The notes beneath the pieces are model-generated. The model was not told the origin of the DNA, searched no databases, and saw only the letters and a list, made by a program, of their open reading frames with translations. Below, piece by piece: positions 22,133 to 30,582 of a stretch of DNA of 55,148 nt (its first letter is position 1; each line of letters opens with the position of its first letter). The stretch is from a virus. The position numbers and the translations under genes were made by a program. The stretch is from positions 1 through 55,148 of IMG/VR virus record IMGVR_UViG_3300032116_000256. The stretch is one strand, 5' to 3'.

Positions 22133-22745
22133 TTTTATTATTAATAAACTCTTCCATATTCTCGACTGTCATTACGTCAAGTTTAGTAGTAATATGTTGA
22201 TAAAAATCAGGGAAATTTTCTTTTAGCATAATTAAATTATTTAAAGATGATTGCATCGATGGGCGACTGAATGAGTGATACAATGCTTTAACCGCAACTT
22301 CATCGCCATCAATAACGGCTTGCCTTAAAGCTGGAGACATAAAATAAGCCGAGAAACAATCTGATAAACTTTTAGCCATCATGGCGACAGATAACTGATA
22401 AGCCTCTTCTTTGGAGCAGAAGACATCTATTGGTATGTTCCACGCAGTCAAAGGTTTGTCTTTGTACGAAATGCAAATTTTAATATTTTTGTCGGTAATA
22501 CTCTGCCAAATGACTTCTCCGAGAAATTGCTGACAAACAGAAAAGAAATTTTGAATCTTTTCTTGAGAGTCTATCGAAAGCTGAGATAAGACATCTCCCT
22601 TGTTAGCGGCTCTCTTGGTCATTTCTATAATAGCTTTTTTATAGTTCGTCTTTGTTACTTTGAAACCGACGATGGTTTCCATTTCAGATTTGACTTTTAC
22701 TATTTCTTCAAAAACTTTATCTTCTTGCTCTTTTAAAGTCATCAT
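22062..22745 (-). CDS. Hypothetical phage protein
   Basis: 227 residues, mostly helical, ending in a Lys-rich tail (EPRKSNKARQGKKKTVSRIK). Starts with two Met codons; ATGA overlap with upstream gene. No domain recognised. Confidence 0.65.
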   Translation of the reverse strand: MMTLKEQEDKVFEEIVKVKSEMETIVGFKVTKTNYKKAIIEMTKRAANKGDVLSQLSIDSQEKIQNFFSVCQQFLGEVIWQSITDKNIKICISYKDKPLTAWNIPIDVFCSKEEAYQLSVAMMAKSLSDCFSAYFMSPALRQAVIDGDEVAVKALYHSFSRPSMQSSLNNLIMLKENFPDFYQHITTKLDVMTVENMEEFINNKNEPRKSNKARQGKKKTVSRIKKF

Positions 22746-22972
22746 AAATCATTCACCTCCACAAGATGCGCTAAATGTTTTTTTTCTATTTTTAGTAACC
22801 ATCCATCATGAGTGGCCCAATATTCACAATCCGCATCGAACAAATCTTTCTGCTTGTTCCATACAGAGAACTCTTCATCTTCATGAAGATAAATAGACTG
22901 TGATCTTGCATTAGGATAATAATAATTATCAGCAATTACTTCAAAAGTGCATAAAGGCTTGTACCATTTCAT
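22742..22972 (-). CDS. Small hypothetical protein
   Basis: 76 residues, MKWYKPLCTFEVIADNYYYP, Trp/Tyr-rich, single small domain with several strands (WLLKIEKKHLAHLVEVN). Overlaps both neighbours by ATGA. Confidence 0.6.
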   Translation of the reverse strand: MKWYKPLCTFEVIADNYYYPNARSQSIYLHEDEEFSVWNKQKDLFDADCEYWATHDGWLLKIEKKHLAHLVEVNDL

Positions 22973-23760
22973 CAGTAAAATTTTTTGAAGATTTTTGAAA
23001 AAAATTCTCTCATGCTACCGTTATCTCTACCAGCATCAGTTCGATAATTATGCATAAGATTCCGTGCCGCATCAAATAGATATTGATCTTCCATATACAA
23101 ACACTCAATCTCTGGTTGAATTAAATTTCTTGGAATAGGAATATATTGGGCTATAGGAGTTCCAGCTTTAACTAATTCGCGTCCTTCAAGGACGTTCCAA
23201 TATAAAAATACATTAACCTGATTTGAAATCAATGGATCTAATATTCCAGATGGAGATGTGAATCTCGGTTCATTGTTGTAATATACAGAAGTTACCAAAA
23301 ATAAATAATCTTTTGGACAAACCATATTCCATCCAGTAGTAATTTTTAATGCTTTTTTTACAGAATTTAAAGGCATGGCTGAATATGGGTCCATCTGTGA
23401 TTCTGGATGGACGGAAACTTTAAATTTATCTCCTTCAACTGGAGGATTTATAGCAGCGACTTCAATTCTAGAGCGATCTCCATAAGTTTCAACATAAAAA
23501 TCTACTGGATTTGTAATGATGTATCCAGTATTCATAAACTGTCGAATACCAGGACACCTTGAGATAAACGCTGAATTTCCCACTACATCACGCAATTTAG
23601 AAATAGGACATTTCTTTACATTATCTAAGAATTCGCCCAAATCTTTTCCATTTTTTTCAAGCCAAGGTCTTTTAACATTTTTCGCTTCAATAATTGGATA
23701 TGTTTCAGCTATGCTTGGTATCCTATTATAAAATTTAATTTTATTTTTTTTAGAAAACAT
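22972..23760 (-). CDS. Conserved phage protein, unknown
   Basis: 262 residues: IPSIAETYPIIEAKNVKRPW near the start, TGYIITNPVDFYVETYGD, GWNMVCPKDYLFLVTSVYYN, PRFTSPSGILDP, VNVFLYWNVLEGRELVKAGTPIAQYIPIPR. A repeated set of strands and a conserved proline-rich end look like a family found in large phages (from memory). Function not known. Confidence 0.65.
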   Translation of the reverse strand: MFSKKNKIKFYNRIPSIAETYPIIEAKNVKRPWLEKNGKDLGEFLDNVKKCPISKLRDVVGNSAFISRCPGIRQFMNTGYIITNPVDFYVETYGDRSRIEVAAINPPVEGDKFKVSVHPESQMDPYSAMPLNSVKKALKITTGWNMVCPKDYLFLVTSVYYNNEPRFTSPSGILDPLISNQVNVFLYWNVLEGRELVKAGTPIAQYIPIPRNLIQPEIECLYMEDQYLFDAARNLMHNYRTDAGRDNGSMREFFSKIFKKFY

Positions 23761-23764
23761 ATTC

Positions 23765-24028
23765 TTAATCGTTATAAAGTTCAGCTACACATTGGCACAA
23801 ATATTCAGAATTATAATTTAACCAGCCATGAAATACCATTCTGTTATTAATAAAGTTAATTTCCTTTACCTCCATGACAAAAATTGAATTAAATTCGACA
23901 ACGTATATTGATACAAAATTTTGTAGAGAAGCCTGACTTTGAACACTGCATAAATAACGTTTTTTTAAATCTATCCCGATTTTTTTGGCGGAAGCCTCAG
24001 TAACTGAAAATTGGATAAAAAATTTCAT
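23765..24028 (-). CDS. Small hypothetical protein
   Basis: 87 residues, MKFFIQFSVTEASAKKIGID, beta-rich by composition. No family recognised. ATGA overlap with the upstream gene. Confidence 0.55.
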   Translation of the reverse strand: MKFFIQFSVTEASAKKIGIDLKKRYLCSVQSQASLQNFVSIYVVEFNSIFVMEVKEINFINNRMVFHGWLNYNSEYLCQCVAELYND

Positions 24029-25017
24029 TTGATAAATTCCTTTATTTGGTTAATTGCCGTTAGTTTTTCGTCCATTGCCTGATCGAAGAACGTTTGTTGA
24101 TACATCAGATTCGTTTGAAAAGCAAGAGATTCCGCGTAATTAACCACTCCATTTTTGAGTTTTTTGTCATCAAGGATGAGGCATTCTGGAATAACATAGC
24201 CACATTGCTTTATGGTATTGGAGCAATCAGCATCAAACAACATCACAACATCAGACATTAAAGACTCATAGAAACGATTGGCAAGGAAAGCGTAGTGGGT
24301 ATGAGTATGTTCATCTTCAATATAAATTGAATATTTAAACTTTCTCAAATCTTCATTGTTCTTTTGCCACTCAAGTTTAGGTATGTAGTTGCACTTACAG
24401 CCGAGAGCCTCAAACTTCTTCCAATTTTTATTAGAAGCAGAAAGAAATACTCCTTCAATTAGAAATTTTTTGAATGATTCTGCGCGCCACTTACGGTAAG
24501 TCCCATAATAAATAACTCCATTCTTTTGTGAAATGTCAACTGGAGTTCTGGCATCATCCATAATTAATGAATTTAAATTAACAGTAAGCCACTTGTTAAT
24601 AAAATCATTAAGTTTCTTATTTGCGATGTTCTTGTTCAGTATCCAGTGCCTGTAGCCCTCTCTGGGGTTGTTACAGATCATGTCATAGCTGAGATTCATG
24701 TTCTGAATGCCCCAACGCAAAAGTTGATTGTCTTCAACATCGTGATCATTTACTAGCCAAATGTAGCGAGCCTTGGGATTCTTTTCTAGAATCTGACGAT
24801 ACGGTACATGAGGCATGTACGGCGAAGCGTAGCAACAAATGATAACGTCATACTGCTTCTTCAAGACTTCTGGCAGGAAGTATTCGCCGTCAAGAAGGTC
24901 TGCGCCCAAAGCCTTCTTTAAGATCAAGCTATTTCGACAGTGAACAATTGATGTGTCACTATAGTCTTCTGCAAGAGGCTTTCGCTTACTGGTCGCTTCG
25001 ATTATCAGAATGTTCAT
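24025..25017 (-). CDS. Glycosyltransferase-like (GT-B) protein
   Basis: 330 residues. N-terminal Rossmann-like part: MNILIIEATSK, KQYDVIICCYASPYMPHVPY, ARYIWLVNDHDVED. C-terminal part: GVIYYGTYRKWRAESFKKFL, KFKYSIYIEDEHTHTHYAFLANRFYESLMSDVVMLFDADC, the last being the usual donor-binding loop region with Glu of GT-B enzymes. Substrate unknown; could modify phage DNA or a surface polymer. Not a close match to a named family. Confidence 0.45.
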   Translation of the reverse strand: MNILIIEATSKRKPLAEDYSDTSIVHCRNSLILKKALGADLLDGEYFLPEVLKKQYDVIICCYASPYMPHVPYRQILEKNPKARYIWLVNDHDVEDNQLLRWGIQNMNLSYDMICNNPREGYRHWILNKNIANKKLNDFINKWLTVNLNSLIMDDARTPVDISQKNGVIYYGTYRKWRAESFKKFLIEGVFLSASNKNWKKFEALGCKCNYIPKLEWQKNNEDLRKFKYSIYIEDEHTHTHYAFLANRFYESLMSDVVMLFDADCSNTIKQCGYVIPECLILDDKKLKNGVVNYAESLAFQTNLMYQQTFFDQAMDEKLTAINQIKEFIK

Positions 25018-25312
25018 TGTCTAGTAATTTTAAATGGTTAAGAAATTGACGTTTTGCGCGCTCTTCACTTGAGTAAGGCCCATAACAATTATTTCTGGTT
25101 ACATTCCAGAAATACCAACCAGCACCAGCCCAACCAAAACGCTCAAGATCAGAATCGTGATCTGATAGCATTTCGATTGAATCGCACCAGCATTGCGATT
25201 TACCGGGCCGTACAATATGCAAGCCACAATCTTCATTAAAATTGCATTTGTACCAGATATTTCCGAAACCATCATCTAGTTTATTTGGATCTTTCGAATT
25301 CGCCTTGCTCAT
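24986..25312 (-). CDS. Hypothetical protein with Cys motifs
   Basis: 108 residues. WYKCNFNEDCGLHIVRPGKS then QCWCDSIEM: four or more Cys that could hold a metal; then WAGAGWYFWNVTRNNCYGPYSSEERAKR, an aromatic strand and helix. Function unknown. Overlaps the deaminase gene by 32 bases. Confidence 0.55.
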   Translation of the reverse strand: MSKANSKDPNKLDDGFGNIWYKCNFNEDCGLHIVRPGKSQCWCDSIEMLSDHDSDLERFGWAGAGWYFWNVTRNNCYGPYSSEERAKRQFLNHLKLLDNEHSDNRSDQ

Positions 25313-25658
25313 TAGAATAGAATATTTCTTTAAAGTCTACGTCTTTCAATAGTTTTTGACAGTGCTTGCATGGCTTACCCATAGCGATTTTATCATTTCT
25401 GTCAATACGAAATGTGACCAAAGTGTGTCTTGAGTGGTCAATGCGACCAGATTTAATTATCGCACAAGCTTCCGCGTGTAAGCCGCTGCCATCAAAATAA
25501 CCGTATTTTTGATTAATTGGATGAGACTTCTTGGAGTTTTTGCCAATCGAAACGATTTTATTCTTATTTAAGATAAAAGCGAAGTGTCGGCAGCGCAACT
25601 CAATATCGTCATAAATGATGAGATTTCTGGCAAGCTGGATAAGCCTTTCAAATTTCAT
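25281..25658 (-). CDS. Zinc-dependent deaminase-like protein (CDA fold)
   Basis: 125 residues. Zinc motifs of the cytidine/deoxycytidylate deaminase fold: GLHAEACAIIKSG (His61, Glu63) and GKPCKHCQKLLKD (Cys97, Cys100). All four key residues present. Shorter than T4-type dCMP deaminase and lacking its N-terminal extras, so the substrate (dCMP, a modified base or tRNA) is not clear. A sigma70-like promoter lies 7 bases upstream. Confidence 0.72.
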   Translation of the reverse strand: MKFERLIQLARNLIIYDDIELRCRHFAFILNKNKIVSIGKNSKKSHPINQKYGYFDGSGLHAEACAIIKSGRIDHSRHTLVTFRIDRNDKIAMGKPCKHCQKLLKDVDFKEIFYSNEQGEFERSK

Positions 25659-25664
25659 TAACTA

Positions 25665-25693
25665 AACTTACTTGGGTTTTTTTATCCTGTCAA
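25665..25693 (-). promoter_or_regulatory. Sigma70-like promoter for deaminase gene
   Basis: Minus strand: TTGACA (25688-25693), 17-bp spacer, TAAGTT (weak, 25665-25670), ATG at 25658. Confidence 0.4.
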
Positions 25694-26172
25694 GTCTTTT
25701 TGTACCTTAATTTCCAAAAAACATCATTTTCTTCTACAAGTTCAATGAATCCGTACATTTTCATTAATTTTAAATACCTATCGCTGTTCTTTCTGCTTTT
25801 TAAAATCTTAGTATAAAACTCATTAAATTTTGTTTTCTTTAATTCCGCATGAAAAGCTTTTAACATTTCTTGAGTTAAAACATAATTAGAATCAAAATAG
25901 GATGTAACTACATAGGCGCTAACATTGGTTATTTCTTTAATAATAGTTGCCCCAAAGACAGTTCCGTCTGTGGTTTTAAGAACAAATGAATTTTTAATGT
26001 TTTGATCTATCATTTGCCCTATTTTATTAAAAAAAATAGTTGGACTTTGTATAGATGCAACTTTATGATTAAGGTGGGCCTTTAATGCTATTTTCAATAC
26101 TGCGTTCTTATCTAACTTGGACATTTTATGTATTTCAAACGAATCTATTTTTATTTTGTTTTTAATGTCCAT
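25690..26172 (-). CDS. Hypothetical protein, possibly GNAT-like
   Basis: 160 residues. DRYLKLMKMYGFIELVEENDVFW at the end looks like the last strand pair of acetyltransferases (YxxxGF), and KNSFVLKTTDGTVFGATIIKE fits a middle strand, but the acetyl-CoA loop is not clear. Its ATG is only 30 bases from the divergent tail operon start. Confidence 0.4.
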   Translation of the reverse strand: MDIKNKIKIDSFEIHKMSKLDKNAVLKIALKAHLNHKVASIQSPTIFFNKIGQMIDQNIKNSFVLKTTDGTVFGATIIKEITNVSAYVVTSYFDSNYVLTQEMLKAFHAELKKTKFNEFYTKILKSRKNSDRYLKLMKMYGFIELVEENDVFWKLRYKKT

Positions 26173-26181
26173 GAGTGTAAA

Positions 26182-26187
26182 TATAAT
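26182..26187 (+). promoter_or_regulatory. -10 box ahead of tail module
   Basis: TATAAT (perfect) 15 bases before ATG 26203, in the 30-bp space between divergent genes. No good -35 17 bp upstream, so it may be a phage-type late promoter. Followed by GAGG and AAGGA ribosome binding sequence. Confidence 0.4.
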
Positions 26188-26202
26188 CTGAGGTAAAAGG
26201 AA

Positions 26203-27735
26203 ATGTCAAGGGAATCTAATCATAAAGTAAATGCGGAGCTTTTTTCGCTTGAGCCTACGGCCTTGCTTGAATTCTTCGTGATTTATTATGATTATGTTAA
26301 TAGACCAGACGAAAAACTCTACATTCATGGTGGCACAAACGGCATAAATGGCTCAGTTTGGTGGCAAGGTCAGGAATATTCTCCATTTCCCATACAGAGT
26401 TCTGGTTTCGAATCAAAGGGGGATGGTTCTTTACCTAGACCAAAGTTAATGGTATCAAACCAAGACTTTTTCATGTCGAACTTGATTCGTCGATATGATA
26501 ACCTTATTGGTGCCAAGATAGTTAGAAAAAGAACTTTCGTCAAATTTTTAGATAACAAAAACTTTTCTGGGTCAGTTCATCCTTATGGATCTGCTGATCC
26601 AAGTGCAGGTTTGGAAGATCAGGTATTTTATATCTTAAGAAAATCTTCTGAGAACAGATCAATTGTGGAGTTTGAGTTAGCTTCGCCGTTAGAGCTTGAT
26701 AATGTCACTTTCCCTAAAAGAATTGTAATGGCGAGATATTGTTCATTTCATTACAGAGGTATAGGTTGCAGGTACTCTGGCCCACCAATAGCAGATGAAA
26801 ATGACGTTAAAATATCTTCTCCTACCGATGTTAGAAACGGCTTAATTAAACGTAGATATGATAAAGCTGGCCTTGTACTGCCAACAAATACAGCGACCTT
26901 TATATCTGGCATTAGTTCAGTAACAACAGCAACAGAATCTGTTGTGTCAAATATATCTGTAGATAACGAAGATAATTTCTATCTTGAGTTTCTTGGGTTT
27001 TTCAAAGTTGGTAAAGGACAAGCAGGAGAATACATATTTGGAGTTAATAATGACGAATCTGTAGAGTTCATTTTAAATAATAATATCATTGTAAAAGATT
27101 ATGGACCCGGCCCGCAAGACCCTGCGTCAAAGCCAAAATGGTCTGGCAGAGTAGAATATTTAAGCGAAGGGTATCATAGATTATTAATTAGATATGCGGA
27201 ATCAACTGGTGCTCAAGGACTTGCATTATATTACAAAACTCCAAATTCAGCTAATATGTCTCTCGCTGTTGATTCAGCTTCTTGGGTAGCATTGCCAGCG
27301 TCGAGACTTTATTACGACATAGATGAAGTTGGCAAGTTGGCAGCAAATCAAAACTTCAGTTCTAATATCTCTTTGAGCAGAACAGTGTCATTAAATCAAA
27401 GCTCTCTTGGAGATGGAGTAACAATTGATCGTGGAAGATGGGTAACTAAAAGTAATTATAAGGTAGGCGACTTTGTTTATGTCGAAAACCATAACGTAAA
27501 AATTCCTAAAGACAATATAAATGCAATTCCAAATTGGGAGCCGTTACAAAAGATTTATATATGCCTTAAAGATCATACCAGTTCGCCAACCAATGCGCCT
27601 TATTTAAATAAAACATTATGGGTGGCAGATCAATGCTCTAAAACTTTAAGTGGATGTAAATTAAGATTTGGGCGCGAAGCATCTTTACCTTTTGGTGGAT
27701 TCCCAGGAACAGAAGAATACTCAATAAACGGATAA
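26203..27735 (+). CDS. Tail tip protein L (lambda gpL-like) with PA14 insertion
   Basis: 510 residues. GSLPRPKLMVSNQD, GAKIVRKRTFVKFLD, DQVFYILRKSSENRSIVEFEL and LPKR-type C-terminal start match gpL. C180 and C189 (ARYCSFHYRGIGC) and C478 and C485 (DQCSKTLSGC) reproduce the four-cysteine pattern that holds an iron-sulfur cluster in lambda gpL. Between the two pairs lies an insertion of about 290 residues containing a PA14-like sugar-binding domain (YLEFLGFFKVGKG, DESVEFILNNN, GYHRLLIRYAE) and a WxxxxxYxVGDxVY carbohydrate-binding-like segment. Structural part of the tail tip. First gene of the plus-strand tail operon. Confidence 0.85.
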   Translation: MSRESNHKVNAELFSLEPTALLEFFVIYYDYVNRPDEKLYIHGGTNGINGSVWWQGQEYSPFPIQSSGFESKGDGSLPRPKLMVSNQDFFMSNLIRRYDNLIGAKIVRKRTFVKFLDNKNFSGSVHPYGSADPSAGLEDQVFYILRKSSENRSIVEFELASPLELDNVTFPKRIVMARYCSFHYRGIGCRYSGPPIADENDVKISSPTDVRNGLIKRRYDKAGLVLPTNTATFISGISSVTTATESVVSNISVDNEDNFYLEFLGFFKVGKGQAGEYIFGVNNDESVEFILNNNIIVKDYGPGPQDPASKPKWSGRVEYLSEGYHRLLIRYAESTGAQGLALYYKTPNSANMSLAVDSASWVALPASRLYYDIDEVGKLAANQNFSSNISLSRTVSLNQSSLGDGVTIDRGRWVTKSNYKVGDFVYVENHNVKIPKDNINAIPNWEPLQKIYICLKDHTSSPTNAPYLNKTLWVADQCSKTLSGCKLRFGREASLPFGGFPGTEEYSING

Positions 27736-27736
27736 T

Positions 27737-28099
27737 ATGAAATCAATTGTAGAACACGCATCAACATCTAATCTTGAAGTTTGTGGATTTGTATTTGTGG
27801 AAAATGGAGAATTAAAAACTGAACCTGCAAAGAACATCGCAGTTTATCAAAATGATTTGTTTGAGATACATCCATTAGAAATACTGCGCCATATGAAAAG
27901 TGGTAAATTAGCCGCTATTTACCACACTCATCCAGAGACAGGCGATAATGAATCAGAGTTTGACAAGTTTAATTGCGAGAATTCTTGTATTCCTTATGTC
28001 ATTTATAGCAAAAAAACAGAATCATTTAATCTTTTAGTGCCAAGAAAACCTCATGTAAATAAACAGTATATAGAATTATTAAAACAAAAATATGACTAA
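27737..28099 (+). CDS. Tail assembly JAMM peptidase (gpK-like, N-terminal domain)
   Basis: 120 residues. JAB/MPN domain: EVCGFVFVENG, IYHTHPETGDNESEFD with HxH and downstream acidic residues of a JAMM zinc site. Lambda gpK has this domain plus an NlpC/P60 peptidase; the second is missing here, so this is the short form. Takes part in tail tip assembly. Ends overlapping the start of the next gene (8 bases). Confidence 0.82.
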   Translation: MKSIVEHASTSNLEVCGFVFVENGELKTEPAKNIAVYQNDLFEIHPLEILRHMKSGKLAAIYHTHPETGDNESEFDKFNCENSCIPYVIYSKKTESFNLLVPRKPHVNKQYIELLKQKYD

Positions 28100-30581
28100 T
28101 GTTTATCTATATGGTGAGTTGCGAAACAAATTTGGATCAGAATTTAAATTTCACATAAATTCTGGCAAAGAAGTTTTTTTGGCGATTAATGCCAATAGAA
28201 AAGGATTTTTTGATGAAGTAAAAAAATTAGCCGCAAAAAATATTCATTATAGAATAGTTGTTGACGATCAAGTTGTAGAAAACCCAAATGAATTTTTAAT
28301 AACAAAAGCTCCTAAAGAAGTTCATATAATTCCTGCTGTATGGGGGGCTGGCGGCAATGGTGTTGTTCAAACGGTAGTAGGCGCTTTATTAATCGCCGCA
28401 TCATTTTTACCTATTCCTGGTGCTCAATTTTTAGCTTATATCGGAAGTGCATTACTGGTTCAAGGCGTAATGACGCTTCTTTTCCCTCCTCCAAAACCAG
28501 ACTTTAATCAAGAAGTTGCGGCAGGAGGCAAATCTTATCTCTTCGGACAAAAACCGCCAAACACATCACAAGGGCAAGCTGTGCCAGTTGGATATGGAAG
28601 ACTACTAGTAGAGTCTTCGCAAATTAGCTTTGGCATTAATCATTATCCTCTAAAGACTGACATTAAAACTTTGATGGCCCCAGTTGATAGACCAATTGAT
28701 GATTTTCTTGAACTTGAATATAAGAATGAAGATTCGCCAAGTATCACTCTTGACAGTTTTTATACTAATCAGGCAATGGGAATGGATGAGCCACTTTCAT
28801 TTGCTTCCGTAAATATATTAAATTCTTATATTAATATTGTTACAAATGCAACATCAAAAGTAACTACTGAGCCAGTAGAAGTAGTAGTCAAGAGAGATGG
28901 AGAAGTAGTATCTAATCCAAACTTAACTACTTTTGACGAAGACATTGAATATCAATGGTCAAACATGAATGCTGATGGAGGCAAGCCAAAGATAAGAATT
29001 GAGAATCCATATTCGTTTGATGCTGGATTAGTTTATAGATCTTATCAAGCTCCCGATTTCGCGCTCAACCCAGATTTGAATGTTAAAAATACTGACGCTT
29101 CATTCTTTGCGAGCTACAAACAAAATCAATATGTTAAATATGGTCCAATGCAATTTAAAAATCTTAAATTCGCTATATGGGATTCAACTTATACATATGT
29201 AAGCGGCGAACTTATTTCTTTTAATGATAAGTATTATCAATCGATAGCAGGCAATTCAAATCAATTACCAACTGGAGTTGGAGGTATAACAAATACAACA
29301 TATTGGCAGCAGGTAACATCTCCAGATACTGAAAGTTTATATTATGCTTTGTCTGATAATTCTAGATTTCTTCCTACGGATGTTGTTAAATGGCAAAGAA
29401 TAGCAACTTCTCCACAAACCAGCGGAGATATGAATGAAAGATTTGATCGTTTTGGCGCTCCCAAAAATCTTGATGATAAAATTTATCTTGGTGATTTTAA
29501 AAATATAAATGAAAATAGTGTCGGCGATAGTAATGCAAATGTTGATAACTATGGAATGGAATTTTTAGGTTATTTCCATGTGCCATTAGTGAGAGATAGA
29601 TTAATTAGCGTAATGGATGCTACAGCAGATGTAATGTATGAGATAGTAAAAGTTGGTACTTTTAATCAATGGGCTAGTATAGGATTAACCGGAGAAAATG
29701 GCGCGGCAATAGCTCCAGTACCGGGTATGACATTCAAAAAGAATTCTACGGTGGTAGTTGGAGATGGTCAAGTTTATCCAGTTGTTAAATATAGATTTAA
29801 ATTAGATTCGGATGACGCTTCTGATTTCTTTATTGATGGTTGGACTGGAAGTTCATACTACGGCAATCACGGAATGTATTCTGGATTTGCGAATCCCAAT
29901 AATCCAACTCAATCCGAGATTGCAGCTTTACCATCTCTGGTAACAGAAGCTTTATTAACAGTTGGCTATCATAGAATGTATGCAAGATTTCAGGATGATC
30001 TGGGCGGGGAAGGCATAACGGTTTATTATCAATATGATAGTAATTGGGATGGAACTTATTCAAATTATGCTCCAATACCATCATCTGCACTTTTCCATAA
30101 AAAATCTACAGATTTGATTATACCCAAGAACCAGAAGTTTATGTCCAAAACCCAACTTATTCCTGCAACAAGTATGGTCACGGGCAAAAAATATAAAATT
30201 GTTAAATTGGGAACTGTAAACTGGGGCAAGTTAGGAGCAAGTTCTCCTGTAGTTGGTTCAGTATTTATTAAGATAGCAACTCCTGGTGGTTATACAATTC
30301 CCGCAGATGGATTTGTTTACGAGGATACTTTCAGTTATTACGAAGGTAAATCCGCCAATTCAAATAGAATTATTAGATTTGTCGCTGACAGACCAACAGA
30401 TATAGATAAGGTTGACGAAGGTTTATCGTTCTATCAGGTAAAATATAAATGCAATGTCAAACTTGATAGAGTAACTTTAAACACATCGCCTGTAAAGGTT
30501 AATATTAAATTCCTCCCAACAGAAACTAAATTTAATGGAACTGTTGGCATAGCACTTCCACCGCAGGTAAACTCAATCTAA
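28092..30581 (+). CDS. gpI-like tail assembly protein with PA14-type extension
   Basis: 829 residues. The first 190 match lambda gpI: VYLYGELRNKFGSEFKF, VHIIPAVWGAGGNGVVQTVVGALLIAA, LAYIGSALLVQGVMTLL and GQAVPVGYGRLLVESSQI. gpI alone is about 220 residues; here a long extension carries a WxxxxTYxxGELISFNDKYYQS carbohydrate-module-like repeat, a PA14-like domain (MEFLGYFHVPL, GYHRMYARFQDDLGGEGITVYYQ) and YEIVKVG / YKIVKLGTVNWGKLG modules that recur in the gpJ gene. Probably both an assembly factor and a receptor-contact protein. Confidence 0.78.
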   Translation: MTNVYLYGELRNKFGSEFKFHINSGKEVFLAINANRKGFFDEVKKLAAKNIHYRIVVDDQVVENPNEFLITKAPKEVHIIPAVWGAGGNGVVQTVVGALLIAASFLPIPGAQFLAYIGSALLVQGVMTLLFPPPKPDFNQEVAAGGKSYLFGQKPPNTSQGQAVPVGYGRLLVESSQISFGINHYPLKTDIKTLMAPVDRPIDDFLELEYKNEDSPSITLDSFYTNQAMGMDEPLSFASVNILNSYINIVTNATSKVTTEPVEVVVKRDGEVVSNPNLTTFDEDIEYQWSNMNADGGKPKIRIENPYSFDAGLVYRSYQAPDFALNPDLNVKNTDASFFASYKQNQYVKYGPMQFKNLKFAIWDSTYTYVSGELISFNDKYYQSIAGNSNQLPTGVGGITNTTYWQQVTSPDTESLYYALSDNSRFLPTDVVKWQRIATSPQTSGDMNERFDRFGAPKNLDDKIYLGDFKNINENSVGDSNANVDNYGMEFLGYFHVPLVRDRLISVMDATADVMYEIVKVGTFNQWASIGLTGENGAAIAPVPGMTFKKNSTVVVGDGQVYPVVKYRFKLDSDDASDFFIDGWTGSSYYGNHGMYSGFANPNNPTQSEIAALPSLVTEALLTVGYHRMYARFQDDLGGEGITVYYQYDSNWDGTYSNYAPIPSSALFHKKSTDLIIPKNQKFMSKTQLIPATSMVTGKKYKIVKLGTVNWGKLGASSPVVGSVFIKIATPGGYTIPADGFVYEDTFSYYEGKSANSNRIIRFVADRPTDIDKVDEGLSFYQVKYKCNVKLDRVTLNTSPVKVNIKFLPTETKFNGTVGIALPPQVNSI

Positions 30582-30582
30582 A

